Below, piece by piece: positions 21,113-30,338 of a DNA stretch of 43,220 nt (within the stretch, counting starts at the first letter, position 1; each line of letters starts with the position of its first letter). Both the position numbers and the translations under genes were made by a program. The DNA lies in IMG/VR virus record IMGVR_UViG_3300017788_000053, positions 1 to 43,220 of that record; one strand, written 5' to 3'. Source of the DNA: a virus. The notes beneath the pieces were generated by a model, which searched no databases, had not been told where the DNA came from, and saw only the letters and a list, made by a program, of their open reading frames with translations.

Positions 21113-24100
21113 GTGGCGCTGCCAGAATGGCCCGATCGCCCAGGCGCACAGGGGACCATGTCGATCCAGCCGGCGGGCGGTGCCCCCTCGTTCAACCGGC
21201 CTGAGTTCGTCCGCTTCGATTCGCTGCGCGACAGCAAGGACCTCGGGGCGATCACCGACATCAAGGCCCACCTGTCCGGCTTCATCGGCGCCGAAGCCGG
21301 CACCCAGTCCCTGTTCTTTTCCTTCGAGTTACTGGTCCCTGGCGCCATCCAGGTCCAGACCGTCACCGGCAACAAGTGGACCCAGCGCTTCGTCTCCGTC
21401 GGCCTGCGCTCGGAGACCGGCAGCATCGGCCTGGACGAGCGAGGCAACGCCCGCGGCGTCGACATTGTCAACACGATCAGCCCCGACGAGTCGCTGATCC
21501 CCTTCCCTCCCGGGAAGTACGCCGTCGTCGTCTCTTGCTCCCAGTGGCAGGCGACCCCGTTCGGACTGACCCTGCGGGTCAGTCCCACCACCCGGTTGCA
21601 GGTTGCCCTGATCGGCCGTGGCGGCCTGGGCATGGGTCGCTCGCGTCTGCGGGTCGCCGTCGCCAAACTTGAAGGCAACCTCACCGGCTTGGGGCAGCTG
21701 CGGGCCCCAGGCTCGGGCCTGTTCGCCGGCCGACGCGACAGGCCCCTGGGCAGCGGCTTTCTTACCGGCCGCGGCGGACTCACCGGCACTCCCTCGATCC
21801 GCGAGCCCCTGCGCAGCCTGGCTGGCGGCTTCCTTGTTGGCCGCGGCGGCTTCGGGGCTTCGACCCTGATCTCCAACGCCCTGGGCCCCCGCATGTGGGT
21901 GTCCCGGCTGGCGACGCCGACCGAGGTCTCCTCCGGGGCTCCTGAGCCCCGGAGCAGCATCTGCCTGACGCCGAGCAATTACACGTACCACACGTTCTAC
22001 TTCCTGCCGGCTGGGGCACCTTCTTCCCAGCGACTACTGGCCATCGTCTTTCGCTCCCCGTCGGGCCAGGTGCTCTGGAGCCGCCTGTCCCACATCTTCG
22101 TCGACCCCGGCGACACCGGCGGCTGGCAGTGCGCCGGGCTGCCGAACTCCGAGGACATGGTGATGTTCCGAAACCACTTCCTGATCCCCTTTGTGGGAGA
22201 GGGCAACAACAACCCACGAGGCCTCTACGTCATCCGGGTCCGCTCCGATGGGACCATCGCCTGGAAGCGCAACATTCAGGCTGACTTCTTCGTTCAGTCC
22301 AACACCTTCAGCAATGACATCGGCAGCTGCGTCGATGTCACCTACCACCCCGGCCGTGACCGGCTGATCTTCACCTGCCAGCAAGGAGCCTTCGAGCATT
22401 GCTATATCTCTGTCAACCCCAGCAACGGCAATGTCATCAGCATTCGCGGACTGGCCGGTGGCACGCTGAACTCTGGTTTGAGCCTTAACTCTTTTGTCAG
22501 ACGCAACGGCCCCCGAATCAGGCCTGATGGCCGCCTGATCCTCTCTGGCGCCAAGTTCAACGCCGCGCCCGGTTACACCTGGGTCGTTGAATGCGACTCG
22601 GACTTTCTGTCGCCTTCGCTGCTCCACAAGTACACCGACGGCAGCGGCACCGCCTTTGGGGGGCCGATCGCCCTCCACGGCGACGGCTCGATCACCCTCA
22701 CCGGAGATGGCGAGCAGGGCTGGCTGCGACTGAACGCGGACTTCACGTTACGGGAGCGGATGGCCAGAACCCAATTCGATCAGAACACCAGCAACTTGTC
22801 CTTGGTCGTCGATGCCGATGACACCATCCACATCGGTGGCGGCTTCGTGACCTCCTCCTCCTATATCAACTCCAGGGATTACGAGGGCAACATTTCCTAT
22901 CGGCACGTCATTGCCCACGGCGTCCCGGGTCGCACGGACCAGAACTCCACCCGCCGGCCAGGGCCCTGGTTCAAGGTCGAGGACAACTGGGTGGTCTTTG
23001 CCACTTCGGCCGTCGGCGTCAGCCCTGGCCTAGGCGTCCTTTGCGTCGGTCATGAGCTGGACATGGCACCCACGACCGTCTCCGGCGGCGGCTATGCAAT
23101 CACTGCTGGTGTCGACGAACGCATTGCCAACGCCTGGGATGTCGACCCGCCCGTGCTGGCCCTGAACTTTGACGTTCTCCTGGCAGGAGTCGAGCCGATC
23201 TCATTTCGCAGCCCGGAAGCCACGGCGACCACCGACGCGCCCTCCTGGGATCCGATCTTCCTCGACGCCAGCCTGGCGCTCACCTTCGAATACGGGTCCA
23301 GCCCCGTGCGCCGCGGCGTCACCAGCGGCTTCCCCCGCTTCCGCAGCAAGCCCGTCCCGGTCCAAGAGCCTGACTCGCTGCGCTCTTTCGTCAGCCTGCA
23401 CTTGCCGGGATCCGGATACCCGGACACTCCATTCTTCGTTGATTACTCCGCCTTCTCTCATCAGGCGATCCCCCTGGGCAACGTCAAGTACTCCATCGCC
23501 CAGGCCCGCTTTCCGGACATCGGTGGTTTCTTCGAGCGCACCTCCATCGCCTTCGATGGCGTGGAGGACGCCATCGCCTATGAGCCCTCGCCCGGTTTCC
23601 GCTTCGGCCGCGAATCCTTCACGATCGAGGCCTGGATCTACCGGCTACCGACAGGGAATACGCGCACGCTGTTCAGCAACAGCCGGACGATTGACGCTTC
23701 TGCCCACCCCAACAGTTTTCGCCTGGACGTCAACTCGGGCGGTGCCCTGCTGTTGTGGGTCAACAACGGCTACCGCAATGCCAGCCCGTTCGCCACCGAC
23801 AACCCAGTGCCCCTCTCGGTCCGCTCCCGCGTTGTTCCGGCCAACGCCTGGACCCACGTCGCTCTCTCCAGGGAGGATCAGATCTGGCGCCTCTATATCA
23901 ACGGCCAGGTCGATCCCTACGGCTGGCGCTTCGATCTGGATCTGACCGCCGGCGCACTGCTCATCGGACGGGGCCCGGGCGAGCCTCCGAACGTCCCATC
24001 ACCCTTCGCCGGCTTCATGGCCGACATCCGCGTCACCCGCGGCGTCGCCCGCTACCACCGCAACTTCCAGCCCCGCAACGCCCCGATCCAGTACACCCCT

Positions 24101-25996
24101 TTCGGCCCGCCGCTGAGCCTACCGGCCGGCAACGAGCCCGCCGAGTCAGGTCCGGCGACGACCGATCTGCGCTTCAACAACCTGCTGCTGTTCGCCCGGA
24201 TGAACGGCAACGACAACGTCTTTCGCGACAGCGGCCCCTACGACCATTTGATCATCCCCTTCGGCAACGTCACCCAGATCCCCGGCGGCAAGTGGGGCGG
24301 AAGCCAGGCCACCTTCGACGCCTTCGGCGACTGGATGGAGGTGCCTTCCAGCCCGTCACTGGCCCTGGGGACTGGCGACTTCACGGTCACCCTCTGGGCC
24401 ACCCGCACCGGAGAGGGGCGGGACCCCGAGTTCTTTCAGGCCCTGCTCGACGCCCGCACCGCTGAGCCTGAATCCCAGTTCTGCCTGCGCGTCAACCGCG
24501 TTGCCACCGGCCGCCAGCTCTGCCTCTACGTCGGCGGCGCCATCCGGATCCTGGGTGAGCCGACGGTCGCCGGCGTCCGCTACCACATCGCCGTCGTGCG
24601 CCGCTCGGGGGTCACCACCCTCTACATGAACGGCAGCCCGGTGGGCTCCCCCTGGACCGATGTCACCAATTACACCGCCACGAATTGGACCATCGGCCGG
24701 GCACGGCTCGCCGATGGCGCCGACCAGTGGTACTTTCAGGGCCGCCTCAATGATGTACGCATCGAGCGCGGCGCTGTCTACGACGGCGCCTTTACTCCGC
24801 CGGTCGCTCCCTTCGGCAGTCCGCCCTCGGCCATCGCCCGCTATTGGCGTCTGGTGGACCTGCGCCCCTACCTGGGCTTTTCCGGTGCTTTCTCCCTCTC
24901 GCAGATCGCCCTACACCAGGGCCGCAACCGCCTGCCCGGGATCACCGTCACCAGCTTGCCGCTTCCCAGTTCCGGCCTGCTCACCAACACCCAGGACCTC
25001 AGTACCACGCTCAACTGCAGCTGGGATCGGCCGAGCATGGAGCAGATCGGCAGCTGGATCCAGCTCGACGCCGGCGAGCCCGTCACTGCCGACGGCCTAC
25101 GCCTGGCCACGGCCGGGCAGACCAGCGGTGGCGTCTCCGGCCTCACCCTGCAGTACTCGGGTGACGCCGCCAACTGGACCACCCTGGGCCACGTCGCTGA
25201 CATCCCCACCAGCGAGTCGGCCCTGGGCCCTCGGCTAGGCTTCATGTCGCTCCCCGGGCCGCCGGCGGACTTCAGCGACCCAGATTTCGATCGGGTCGTG
25301 CTCTTCATTCGCGGCAACGAGCCCGGTTCCACCGTGCTCGACAGCAGCCCCCGGGCCCTGGCCGTTGACAGCGTCAACGTCTCCAAAAGTACGATCGAGA
25401 GCACCCAGGGCGGCCAGAGCCTGCTGTTCAGCGCCGGCAGCAATGCCTACCTCACCCTGGGCTCCACCGGCGGCGACACGCAGCGCCGCTCGGTGTTCTT
25501 CTCTTTCGGGACCGGCGCCCTGACGATCGAGATGGACGTGTTTCCGCTGGCCGTGCCGCCGGTGAACGCGGTCCTCTACTCCACCAATCCGATCGGCGGA
25601 GCGGCTTCCTACCCCGACGGCTTCCTGTGGGTGCTCACCAGCCAGCTGAAGCTGGACCTGTTCATCAACGGCGCCTTCCGCGGCGTCTCCCTGACCAGCG
25701 TGCAGCTGGGGCGCTGGAACCGCCTGCGCCTTAGCCGTGACGCCATCGGTGTCTGGCGCTACACCATCAACGGCGTGGTCGATGGCACCACCTTCACCAA
25801 CGCGGTCGACATCTCGAGCCGCGCTTTCACGATCGGGCGCGACGGCGCCAACACCAACACGCCCTGGTTCTACAACGGCTACATGGACGAGATCCGGATC
25901 ACCCGCGGGGTGACCCGGGACAACGTCATCACGATCACCAACCTCAACTGGACCGGCCTGGGGCAAGGTCGCCTGGTAGGCGCCCTGGCTACTTGA
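21113..25996 (+). CDS. Giant fibre protein with three LamG domains and an F5/8-like domain
   Basis: 1,627 residues from GTG 21113; ATG 21158 is an alternative. Order: N-terminal jelly-roll module like that of the preceding gene (FPPGKYAVVVSCSQWQATPF); G-x-G-x-L repeats (LIGRGGLGMG, LTGLGQL, LTGRGGLTG, LVGRGGFGAS) to about residue 260; a WD/propeller-like region about 280-700 (GLYVIRVRSDGTIAWKR); LamG 1 about 752-992 ending ADIRVTRGVARYHRNF; LamG 2 about 1021-1233; an F5/8 type C-like domain about 1241-1380; LamG 3 about 1392-1610 ending MDEIRITRGVTRD; and a final G-x-G-x-L-like end. LamG and F5/8 domains bind carbohydrate. This is the best candidate for the main host-recognition fibre. A short TGCCAGAATG word lies just past the start region and also before the next gene. 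Confidence 0.85.
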   Translation: MALPEWPDRPGAQGTMSIQPAGGAPSFNRPEFVRFDSLRDSKDLGAITDIKAHLSGFIGAEAGTQSLFFSFELLVPGAIQVQTVTGNKWTQRFVSVGLRSETGSIGLDERGNARGVDIVNTISPDESLIPFPPGKYAVVVSCSQWQATPFGLTLRVSPTTRLQVALIGRGGLGMGRSRLRVAVAKLEGNLTGLGQLRAPGSGLFAGRRDRPLGSGFLTGRGGLTGTPSIREPLRSLAGGFLVGRGGFGASTLISNALGPRMWVSRLATPTEVSSGAPEPRSSICLTPSNYTYHTFYFLPAGAPSSQRLLAIVFRSPSGQVLWSRLSHIFVDPGDTGGWQCAGLPNSEDMVMFRNHFLIPFVGEGNNNPRGLYVIRVRSDGTIAWKRNIQADFFVQSNTFSNDIGSCVDVTYHPGRDRLIFTCQQGAFEHCYISVNPSNGNVISIRGLAGGTLNSGLSLNSFVRRNGPRIRPDGRLILSGAKFNAAPGYTWVVECDSDFLSPSLLHKYTDGSGTAFGGPIALHGDGSITLTGDGEQGWLRLNADFTLRERMARTQFDQNTSNLSLVVDADDTIHIGGGFVTSSSYINSRDYEGNISYRHVIAHGVPGRTDQNSTRRPGPWFKVEDNWVVFATSAVGVSPGLGVLCVGHELDMAPTTVSGGGYAITAGVDERIANAWDVDPPVLALNFDVLLAGVEPISFRSPEATATTDAPSWDPIFLDASLALTFEYGSSPVRRGVTSGFPRFRSKPVPVQEPDSLRSFVSLHLPGSGYPDTPFFVDYSAFSHQAIPLGNVKYSIAQARFPDIGGFFERTSIAFDGVEDAIAYEPSPGFRFGRESFTIEAWIYRLPTGNTRTLFSNSRTIDASAHPNSFRLDVNSGGALLLWVNNGYRNASPFATDNPVPLSVRSRVVPANAWTHVALSREDQIWRLYINGQVDPYGWRFDLDLTAGALLIGRGPGEPPNVPSPFAGFMADIRVTRGVARYHRNFQPRNAPIQYTPFGPPLSLPAGNEPAESGPATTDLRFNNLLLFARMNGNDNVFRDSGPYDHLIIPFGNVTQIPGGKWGGSQATFDAFGDWMEVPSSPSLALGTGDFTVTLWATRTGEGRDPEFFQALLDARTAEPESQFCLRVNRVATGRQLCLYVGGAIRILGEPTVAGVRYHIAVVRRSGVTTLYMNGSPVGSPWTDVTNYTATNWTIGRARLADGADQWYFQGRLNDVRIERGAVYDGAFTPPVAPFGSPPSAIARYWRLVDLRPYLGFSGAFSLSQIALHQGRNRLPGITVTSLPLPSSGLLTNTQDLSTTLNCSWDRPSMEQIGSWIQLDAGEPVTADGLRLATAGQTSGGVSGLTLQYSGDAANWTTLGHVADIPTSESALGPRLGFMSLPGPPADFSDPDFDRVVLFIRGNEPGSTVLDSSPRALAVDSVNVSKSTIESTQGGQSLLFSAGSNAYLTLGSTGGDTQRRSVFFSFGTGALTIEMDVFPLAVPPVNAVLYSTNPIGGAASYPDGFLWVLTSQLKLDLFINGAFRGVSLTSVQLGRWNRLRLSRDAIGVWRYTINGVVDGTTFTNAVDISSRAFTIGRDGANTNTPWFYNGYMDEIRITRGVTRDNVITITNLNWTGLGQGRLVGALAT

Positions 25997-26049
25997 TCCA
26001 GGCTGTCTCATCTATCTGCCAGAATGAGAGAGAAGGCTCTCGCGGATCC

Positions 26050-26472
26050 ATGCCGTTCTCTCAGTACCTGGCCACGCAGATCCTGAACTGGGTGCGCGGC
26101 ACGACCATGCCGGAGGCCCCCACCGGCCTTTTCGTCACCATCCACAGCGCCAGCCCGGGCGGCGACGGATCGGCCGCCAACATCACCCCCACGGTGACCG
26201 GCAACAGCAACCGCATCCAGCTGCCCCAGGCCGACCTGGCCGCCGTGACCCCGGTGGGCGGCGGCGGCTTCGAGCGGCTCAACGCCCAGACCGTGATCAT
26301 CACCAACAGCGCCGTCAACGGCTCGAGCGCTTTCGCCAGCCACGCCGCCCTCTGGGACGCCAACGCCGGCGGCAACCTTCTCTTCCAGGACGCACTTAGC
26401 GTCGTCACCGAAATCCAATTCGGAGATCTTGTAAAGTTCGATCCGTCGACTCTCTCAGTCCGCTGCATCTAG
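26050..26472 (+). CDS. Small tail/fibre protein, MPFSQYLATQILNW family
   Basis: 140 residues from the ATG at 26050, chosen because the family starts with M-x-F-S-x-Y-L-x-x-x-I-L. The pattern PEAPTGLFVTIHSASPGGDG, NRIQLP, ITNSAVNGSSAFASHAALWDA, LLFQDAL matches a widespread phage tail-fibre-linked family of beta-rich proteins with a Gly-rich centre. It ends in TLSVRCI. A second copy of that ending, with synonymous changes, stands after the HNH gene (27184-27208), which suggests the HNH gene was inserted at its 3' end. Confidence 0.78.
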   Translation: MPFSQYLATQILNWVRGTTMPEAPTGLFVTIHSASPGGDGSAANITPTVTGNSNRIQLPQADLAAVTPVGGGGFERLNAQTVIITNSAVNGSSAFASHAALWDANAGGNLLFQDALSVVTEIQFGDLVKFDPSTLSVRCI

Positions 26473-26548
26473 CGAAAACCCAGCTCTCATCGCCGGTTCC
26501 AGTCAAATCCTCCTACGATGCCTGGGTCAAACGATCCAGGCATTCTCA

Positions 26549-27169
26549 TTGTCAGCTCGCATCTCACTCATCGGTCAACGCTTCGGGCGCCTCGTCGTCC
26601 TCGTGCAGGCTCACAGAGCCAAGGGCACGGCCGCCCGCTGGCTCTGTCGCTGCGACTGCGGCAACGAGAAGGTCTGCATCAGCAGCCACCTACGCGGCGG
26701 CCTGATCCGCTCCTGCGGCTGCCTGCGACGAGAGGTCACCGCAGCACGCAGCCGTTCGCATGGGCAGTCGAAGCGCTCTCCGGAGTACACCTACTGGCTG
26801 AACCTGCGCAACCGCTGCAACAACCCCAGGTCCAAGGACTACCCCCGCTACGGCGGCCGCGAAATCACCGTTGACCCACGCTGGGACGACTTCGCTGCGT
26901 TCCTGGCAGACATGGGCCCCAGGCCGACCCCCCGTGCCACGATCGAACGCATCGACAACGCCAAGGGCTACGGGCCTGGCAACTGCGTGTGGCTGGGCCG
27001 CGCCGCCCAGAACCGCAATCGCCGCAGCTGTATCTGCATCGAGTACCAGGGGAAGCGCATGACCCTGAAGGAGGCCGCGGCAATAGCCGGCGTCCCCTAC
27101 GCCACCGCCTACTGGCGCCACAGAAGGCGGTGGCCGCTGACCAAGGTGCTCGAGCCCGCTGTGATCTGA
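26549..27169 (+). CDS. HNH-type mobile endonuclease with N-terminal zinc ribbon
   Basis: 206 residues, apparently starting at a TTG (26549) since ISLIGQRFGRLVVL is the usual beginning of this family. The N-terminus has C-R-C-D-C-G ... S-C-G-C-L, a four-Cys zinc ribbon. The centre has YTYWLNLRNRC, YPRYGGREITV, WDDFAAFLADMGPRP and ATIERIDNAKGYGPGNCVW, the signature of free-standing phage HNH nucleases. A basic HTH-like C-terminus (KEAAAIAGVPYATAYWRHRRR) likely binds the target. It interrupts the fibre operon, in line with a selfish insertion. Confidence 0.85.
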   Translation: MSARISLIGQRFGRLVVLVQAHRAKGTAARWLCRCDCGNEKVCISSHLRGGLIRSCGCLRREVTAARSRSHGQSKRSPEYTYWLNLRNRCNNPRSKDYPRYGGREITVDPRWDDFAAFLADMGPRPTPRATIERIDNAKGYGPGNCVWLGRAAQNRNRRSCICIEYQGKRMTLKEAAAIAGVPYATAYWRHRRRWPLTKVLEPAVI

Positions 27170-27183
27170 CAAACTGCAAGGCG

Positions 27184-27208
27184 TACCTTCTCCGTACGCT
27201 GCATCTGA
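27184..27208 (+). pseudogene. Remnant of the small tail gene 3' end after the HNH insertion
   Basis: Reads T-F-S-V-R-C-I-stop, against T-L-S-V-R-C-I-stop at the intact gene's end (26446-26472). Codon choice differs (TTC/CTC, GTA/GTC, TGA/TAG), so it is not a chance perfect repeat. It is the expected scar when a homing gene arrives with flanking sequence from another phage. Confidence 0.6.
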
Positions 27209-27269
27209 GGAGGCCAGGCGGGTGGCGATAGACTGAGCGCACGCAGCGACTCCGACGTGGAGTTGCAGT

Positions 27270-27752
27270 ATGCCCGAGCCCGCCATGACCTCTGTCATCG
27301 ATCGCACCTCTGGCCGGACGGTGCAACTGGTCAGCATTCACGACGAGTCCGCATTGCTGCGCGACGAGTCGCGGCTCTACTACCAGGTGCTGCGCAATAT
27401 CGAGTTCCTGGAGCCCTACCCCGCCCCGGGCGGATCTGTCGGTACTCCGAGTTTCTCGGCGCGGGCCAGCGTCGAACCCCTAGGACGTCCTTTGCTGGCT
27501 CGCCAGCTGGCCGCAGGCGCCGCCAGCGTGAACACAGCTCTGACAAACACCTGCCGGCGCGCCAGCCTTCTGGCCCGATCGGCCGACATCCGCTTCTCGG
27601 TGGGTAGCACCCCCCAGACGGCCAACGCCGGCACGTCCCATCTGATCTCCCTGGGCGAGCGGCTGGACATCGAGCTGCCGGGGACCCCCAACATCGCCGT
27701 CATCCGGGCTGGCGGCGCTGACGGCGTCCTCGAAGTCAGTGAGCTCACCTGA
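27270..27752 (+). CDS. Structural protein with N-terminal module shared with the HhH protein
   Basis: 160 residues from the ATG at 27270 (ATG 27285 possible). Residues 5-50 (VIDRTSGRTVQLVSIHDESA, RLYYQVLRNIEFLEPYP) align with the start of the 146-aa HhH protein at 15235-15675. The C-terminal half (ASLLARSADIRFSVGSTPQ, GTSHLISLGERLDIELP, NIAVIRAGG, LEVSEL) is a small beta-barrel family common in phage virion clusters. AGGAGG lies about 60 nt upstream, behind the tail-gene remnant. Its stop overlaps the start of the tail spike (TGATG). Confidence 0.7.
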   Translation: MPEPAMTSVIDRTSGRTVQLVSIHDESALLRDESRLYYQVLRNIEFLEPYPAPGGSVGTPSFSARASVEPLGRPLLARQLAAGAASVNTALTNTCRRASLLARSADIRFSVGSTPQTANAGTSHLISLGERLDIELPGTPNIAVIRAGGADGVLEVSELT

Positions 27753-29068
27753 TGAGAGTTCGAGGCACACGCCTGCAGGCGATCAGCGGAGGCGTCGGCA
27801 GCAGCGGCAGTGGGTCCATTGACCCCCTTTGGAGGCTTGCTGGAGTTGCCCCAGCACTTGACCTGTTGTTTGCCCAGAATCAGTCACTGGTTGATGTTGT
27901 CAGCGGTCAGCCGCTGGTGACGCTTTCCCGAGCCAGCAGCGGCACATTTTTTGATAGCGCTGGAGTGCTGCAGACCGCTAGCACGAATGCACCACCCTTC
28001 GACCACAATCCCGAGACGGGCGAAAGCCTCGGGTTGTTGGTTGAGGAGGCACGTACCAACCACATCCGCAACAACACGATGGTGGGTGCGGTTGCTGGTA
28101 TACCGGGGACCAATCCAATCAACTGGAGTATCTCTAATACTCCAAGCGGCCTTCAAAAAGAAATAGTTGGAACGGGAACGACAAATGGAATAATTTGGAG
28201 TGATATTAGGTGGTCTGGGACGACAAATGCTACAAACTCAGCAGTTGTGCAGCCGGAAGCCGCAACGGCGACAATAGCGGCTGATGGACAGTCGTGGACA
28301 GCAGCTTCATGGATAGCAGTTGTCGGAGGTTCCACTGCAAACATTGACAAATTTACTCAAAGAGTGACCGGGCGAAGCGCAGTCGGCGTGCTACTTCAAA
28401 AAACAGATACTACATTTACTCCCACTAATATATTAACGCGATATACTGCATCGCGCACAATGGCAGATGCGTCAATCGAGCGCGTTACAAGCGATATTCT
28501 GTTTTCTCATGGCAACGGCGCCGCCATCGACATCACCCTCCGCATCGGGATGCCCCAGCTAGAGCAGGGCACGTCTGCTACGAGCGTGATCCCCACCGCC
28601 ACAGCCACCACCACCCGCTCGGCATCTTTTGTCGATCTGATCAATAGCGCAATTGCAAACAACATTCGCAGCTTTTACCTTGAGTTCCGTAGCCCTGCTG
28701 TAGGTGTCCGTGGCGTAGTGAGTTTCAACGACAACACGGCAAACGAAAGAGCCTCGGTGATTACGAGCGGCACCGACCCGCGCTTAGTGGTGGTTGATGG
28801 CGGCGTTGAGCAGGCCAACATTGACGGCGGCACGATGTCCGCTGGTGTCAGGATTCGTGTTGCTGTGCGACTGAACGAGAACGACTTTGCTATCAGCGTC
28901 AACGGCGGCGCCGTGCTAACGGACGCCAGCGGCACGCTGCCGACAGTGGATCGGATAATGTTCGGTCGCACTCAAGCCGGAGAGTTCCTAAATGGCACAA
29001 TTGCGCGTTTTACCGGCTGGAATGAGCCGCTTAGCAACGCCACACTCCAGACCCTGACGGCACAATAG
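27752..29068 (+). CDS. Tail spike/fibre with phage head-binding motif and AT-richer centre
   Basis: 438 residues, coupled to the previous gene. The first ~100 residues carry a motif well known at the start of phage spikes: SRASSGTFFDSAGVLQTAST, FDHNPETGESLGLLVEEART-N, which often anchors a carbohydrate-binding module. The C-terminal half (SFYLEFRSPA, VRIRVAVRLNENDFAISVNGG, IMFGRTQAGEFLNGTIARF) looks like a concanavalin-type lectin. Bases about 28140-28500 are visibly richer in A and T and use codons (ATA, TTA, AAA, ACA) rare in the neighbours, so the middle was probably acquired by recombination. Role: host receptor binding. Confidence 0.82.
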   Translation: MRVRGTRLQAISGGVGSSGSGSIDPLWRLAGVAPALDLLFAQNQSLVDVVSGQPLVTLSRASSGTFFDSAGVLQTASTNAPPFDHNPETGESLGLLVEEARTNHIRNNTMVGAVAGIPGTNPINWSISNTPSGLQKEIVGTGTTNGIIWSDIRWSGTTNATNSAVVQPEAATATIAADGQSWTAASWIAVVGGSTANIDKFTQRVTGRSAVGVLLQKTDTTFTPTNILTRYTASRTMADASIERVTSDILFSHGNGAAIDITLRIGMPQLEQGTSATSVIPTATATTTRSASFVDLINSAIANNIRSFYLEFRSPAVGVRGVVSFNDNTANERASVITSGTDPRLVVVDGGVEQANIDGGTMSAGVRIRVAVRLNENDFAISVNGGAVLTDASGTLPTVDRIMFGRTQAGEFLNGTIARFTGWNEPLSNATLQTLTAQ

Positions 29069-29141
29069 CCTGTCGCCAATGTGACATCGAGATGACACCG
29101 CCGACAACGCTTCTAAGCAGGCATTGGCCTAGCGTTTGGCC

Positions 29142-29447
29142 ATGACCAACACCCACCCGCCATCCCGATTCCGCTTCCTTGACGAAGCCACCGGCATAGC
29201 GGCGCTTGCGGCTGCTGGACTACTGAACGACGACGGCAATCCAGTTGTAGGCTCTCACTCTTACGCTCTGGACGTGATCGGTGACATCATCCAAGCCGAG
29301 CTGGATGAGCAAGGCAACGCCATCACGCCACCTCAGCCGATCCCCGGCTGGCACGTCAATTTCATCGGAGTGCCGCCTGACGGCTGGGCTGCCCATGAGG
29401 TTCACCCGCAGTATCCTTACCGGGTGTGGCTGGGGGAAGTGGCGTGA
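29142..29447 (+). CDS. Small protein next to tail spike, possible chaperone or tail partner
   Basis: 101 residues from the ATG at 29142. The pattern FLDEATGIAALAAAGLL, NPVVGSHSYALDVIGDI, PGWHVNFIG.PPDGW, and a final HPQYPYRVWLGEV recurs in small proteins found downstream of tail fibres in phages. The function is unknown; a fibre-assembly helper is a guess from position. Only 13 nt separate its stop from the stop of the convergent gene. Confidence 0.62.
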   Translation: MTNTHPPSRFRFLDEATGIAALAAAGLLNDDGNPVVGSHSYALDVIGDIIQAELDEQGNAITPPQPIPGWHVNFIGVPPDGWAAHEVHPQYPYRVWLGEVA

Positions 29448-29460
29448 TGCCACAGACCAC

Positions 29461-29667
29461 CTAAGCATCGGCAATCTGCCGCTGTCGGCGCTCCTCTTCG
29501 TCGGCCCGGTAGGCCGCCACAAGGCCCCACTCCTCGACGGACTCCCAGTCACTCCAGACGCCCGGGCAGAAAGCCCCGCTGGCGTCCACCGCAAAGGCAT
29601 GTCGCCACTGCAGCGTGCGCTCATCCTCGTTGACGATCACCCGGAACTGGATAGGGGCGCTGCTCAT
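29461..29667 (-). CDS. Hypothetical accessory protein, 68 aa
   Basis: ATG at 29667, 14 nt after the stop of the Api92-like gene. Short, with one apparent sheet (QFRVIVNEDERTLQWRHAFAV) and an acidic/basic C-terminal helix (YRADEEERRQRQIADA). No family recognised. It is the last gene of the long minus-strand transcript and converges on the fibre operon. Confidence 0.55.
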   Translation of the reverse strand: MSSAPIQFRVIVNEDERTLQWRHAFAVDASGAFCPGVWSDWESVEEWGLVAAYRADEEERRQRQIADA

Positions 29668-29681
29668 GGTCTGGTTAGGCC

Positions 29682-30338
29682 TCAGGCTTGGTCGTCTTCC
29701 GTCTCAGGCTGCCAGTCCTTAACCTGGTGCGCGAACGCCTTCCACTTCGCCTTGCCGGCCTCGTCCAGATCGCTCCAGCTCGGCGCAATGTCCTGCTCCA
29801 CCATCTGCCCGGCCTTGAGCGTGAACGTACCGCAGTTGCTGCCGATGTCCTCGTCGGCGAAGGTCACGGTGATTGCGTCGTCGGGGAAGCGCTCCGACAC
29901 CTTCAACAGCACGCCCATCGGGCATGACCACGCGGTGTCGAACTGGCAGCGTCCCTCGTCGGGCTCGGCAGTTGGTTTGCAGGCGTTCCACTTCGTGCCC
30001 CACACCTTGCGGGCGAAGTCCATGCCATGCAGGTAGCCGCAGGCGCGGTAGTTCTCCAGCATACCAACGAACTGCCGAAACGGGTCTTCGTGCATACCCT
30101 TGATGTCCACGCGCTCGCGGTTGCCCCGCTCCAGCGCGGCAATCAGCGGGTGGTCGCTGATTGCGATGCCGAGCACCGCTTTAGCAGCCATCTCGGCGTG
30201 TCCGTAGATGGCATCCCAGTCGTTGTGCGGCCCAGGGAAAGGCGCGACCGTGTTGAAGTCCACGCGGCCTTTCTCGTTCAGCATCGCCCGGATCACATGG
30301 CTCGGGGCCTGCACCTTGTTCGTCACCCAGTTTGGCAT
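29682..30338 (-). CDS. Api92/DUF1281-like phage protein with ferredoxin-like fold
   Basis: 218 residues. The start MPNWVTNKVQ followed by GRVDFNTVAPFPG and WCTNK-style N-terminus is typical of the Api92/DUF1281 family (a ferredoxin-like domain) found on phages and conjugative plasmids. The C-terminal FDTAWSCPMGVLLKVSERFPDDAITVTFADEDIGSNCG pattern, with W-P/L and FADED, is also family-like (split here for brevity). The cellular role is unknown. It sits after the endolysin, separated by a 128-nt gap. Confidence 0.75.
   Translation of the reverse strand: MPNWVTNKVQAPSHVIRAMLNEKGRVDFNTVAPFPGPHNDWDAIYGHAEMAAKAVLGIAISDHPLIAALERGNRERVDIKGMHEDPFRQFVGMLENYRACGYLHGMDFARKVWGTKWNACKPTAEPDEGRCQFDTAWSCPMGVLLKVSERFPDDAITVTFADEDIGSNCGTFTLKAGQMVEQDIAPSWSDLDEAGKAKWKAFAHQVKDWQPETEDDQA

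Noticed and set aside
21113-25996. Tape-measure protein (by size)
   Set aside because: It is beta-rich with LamG and F5/8 domains, not a long helical protein, so it is a fibre.
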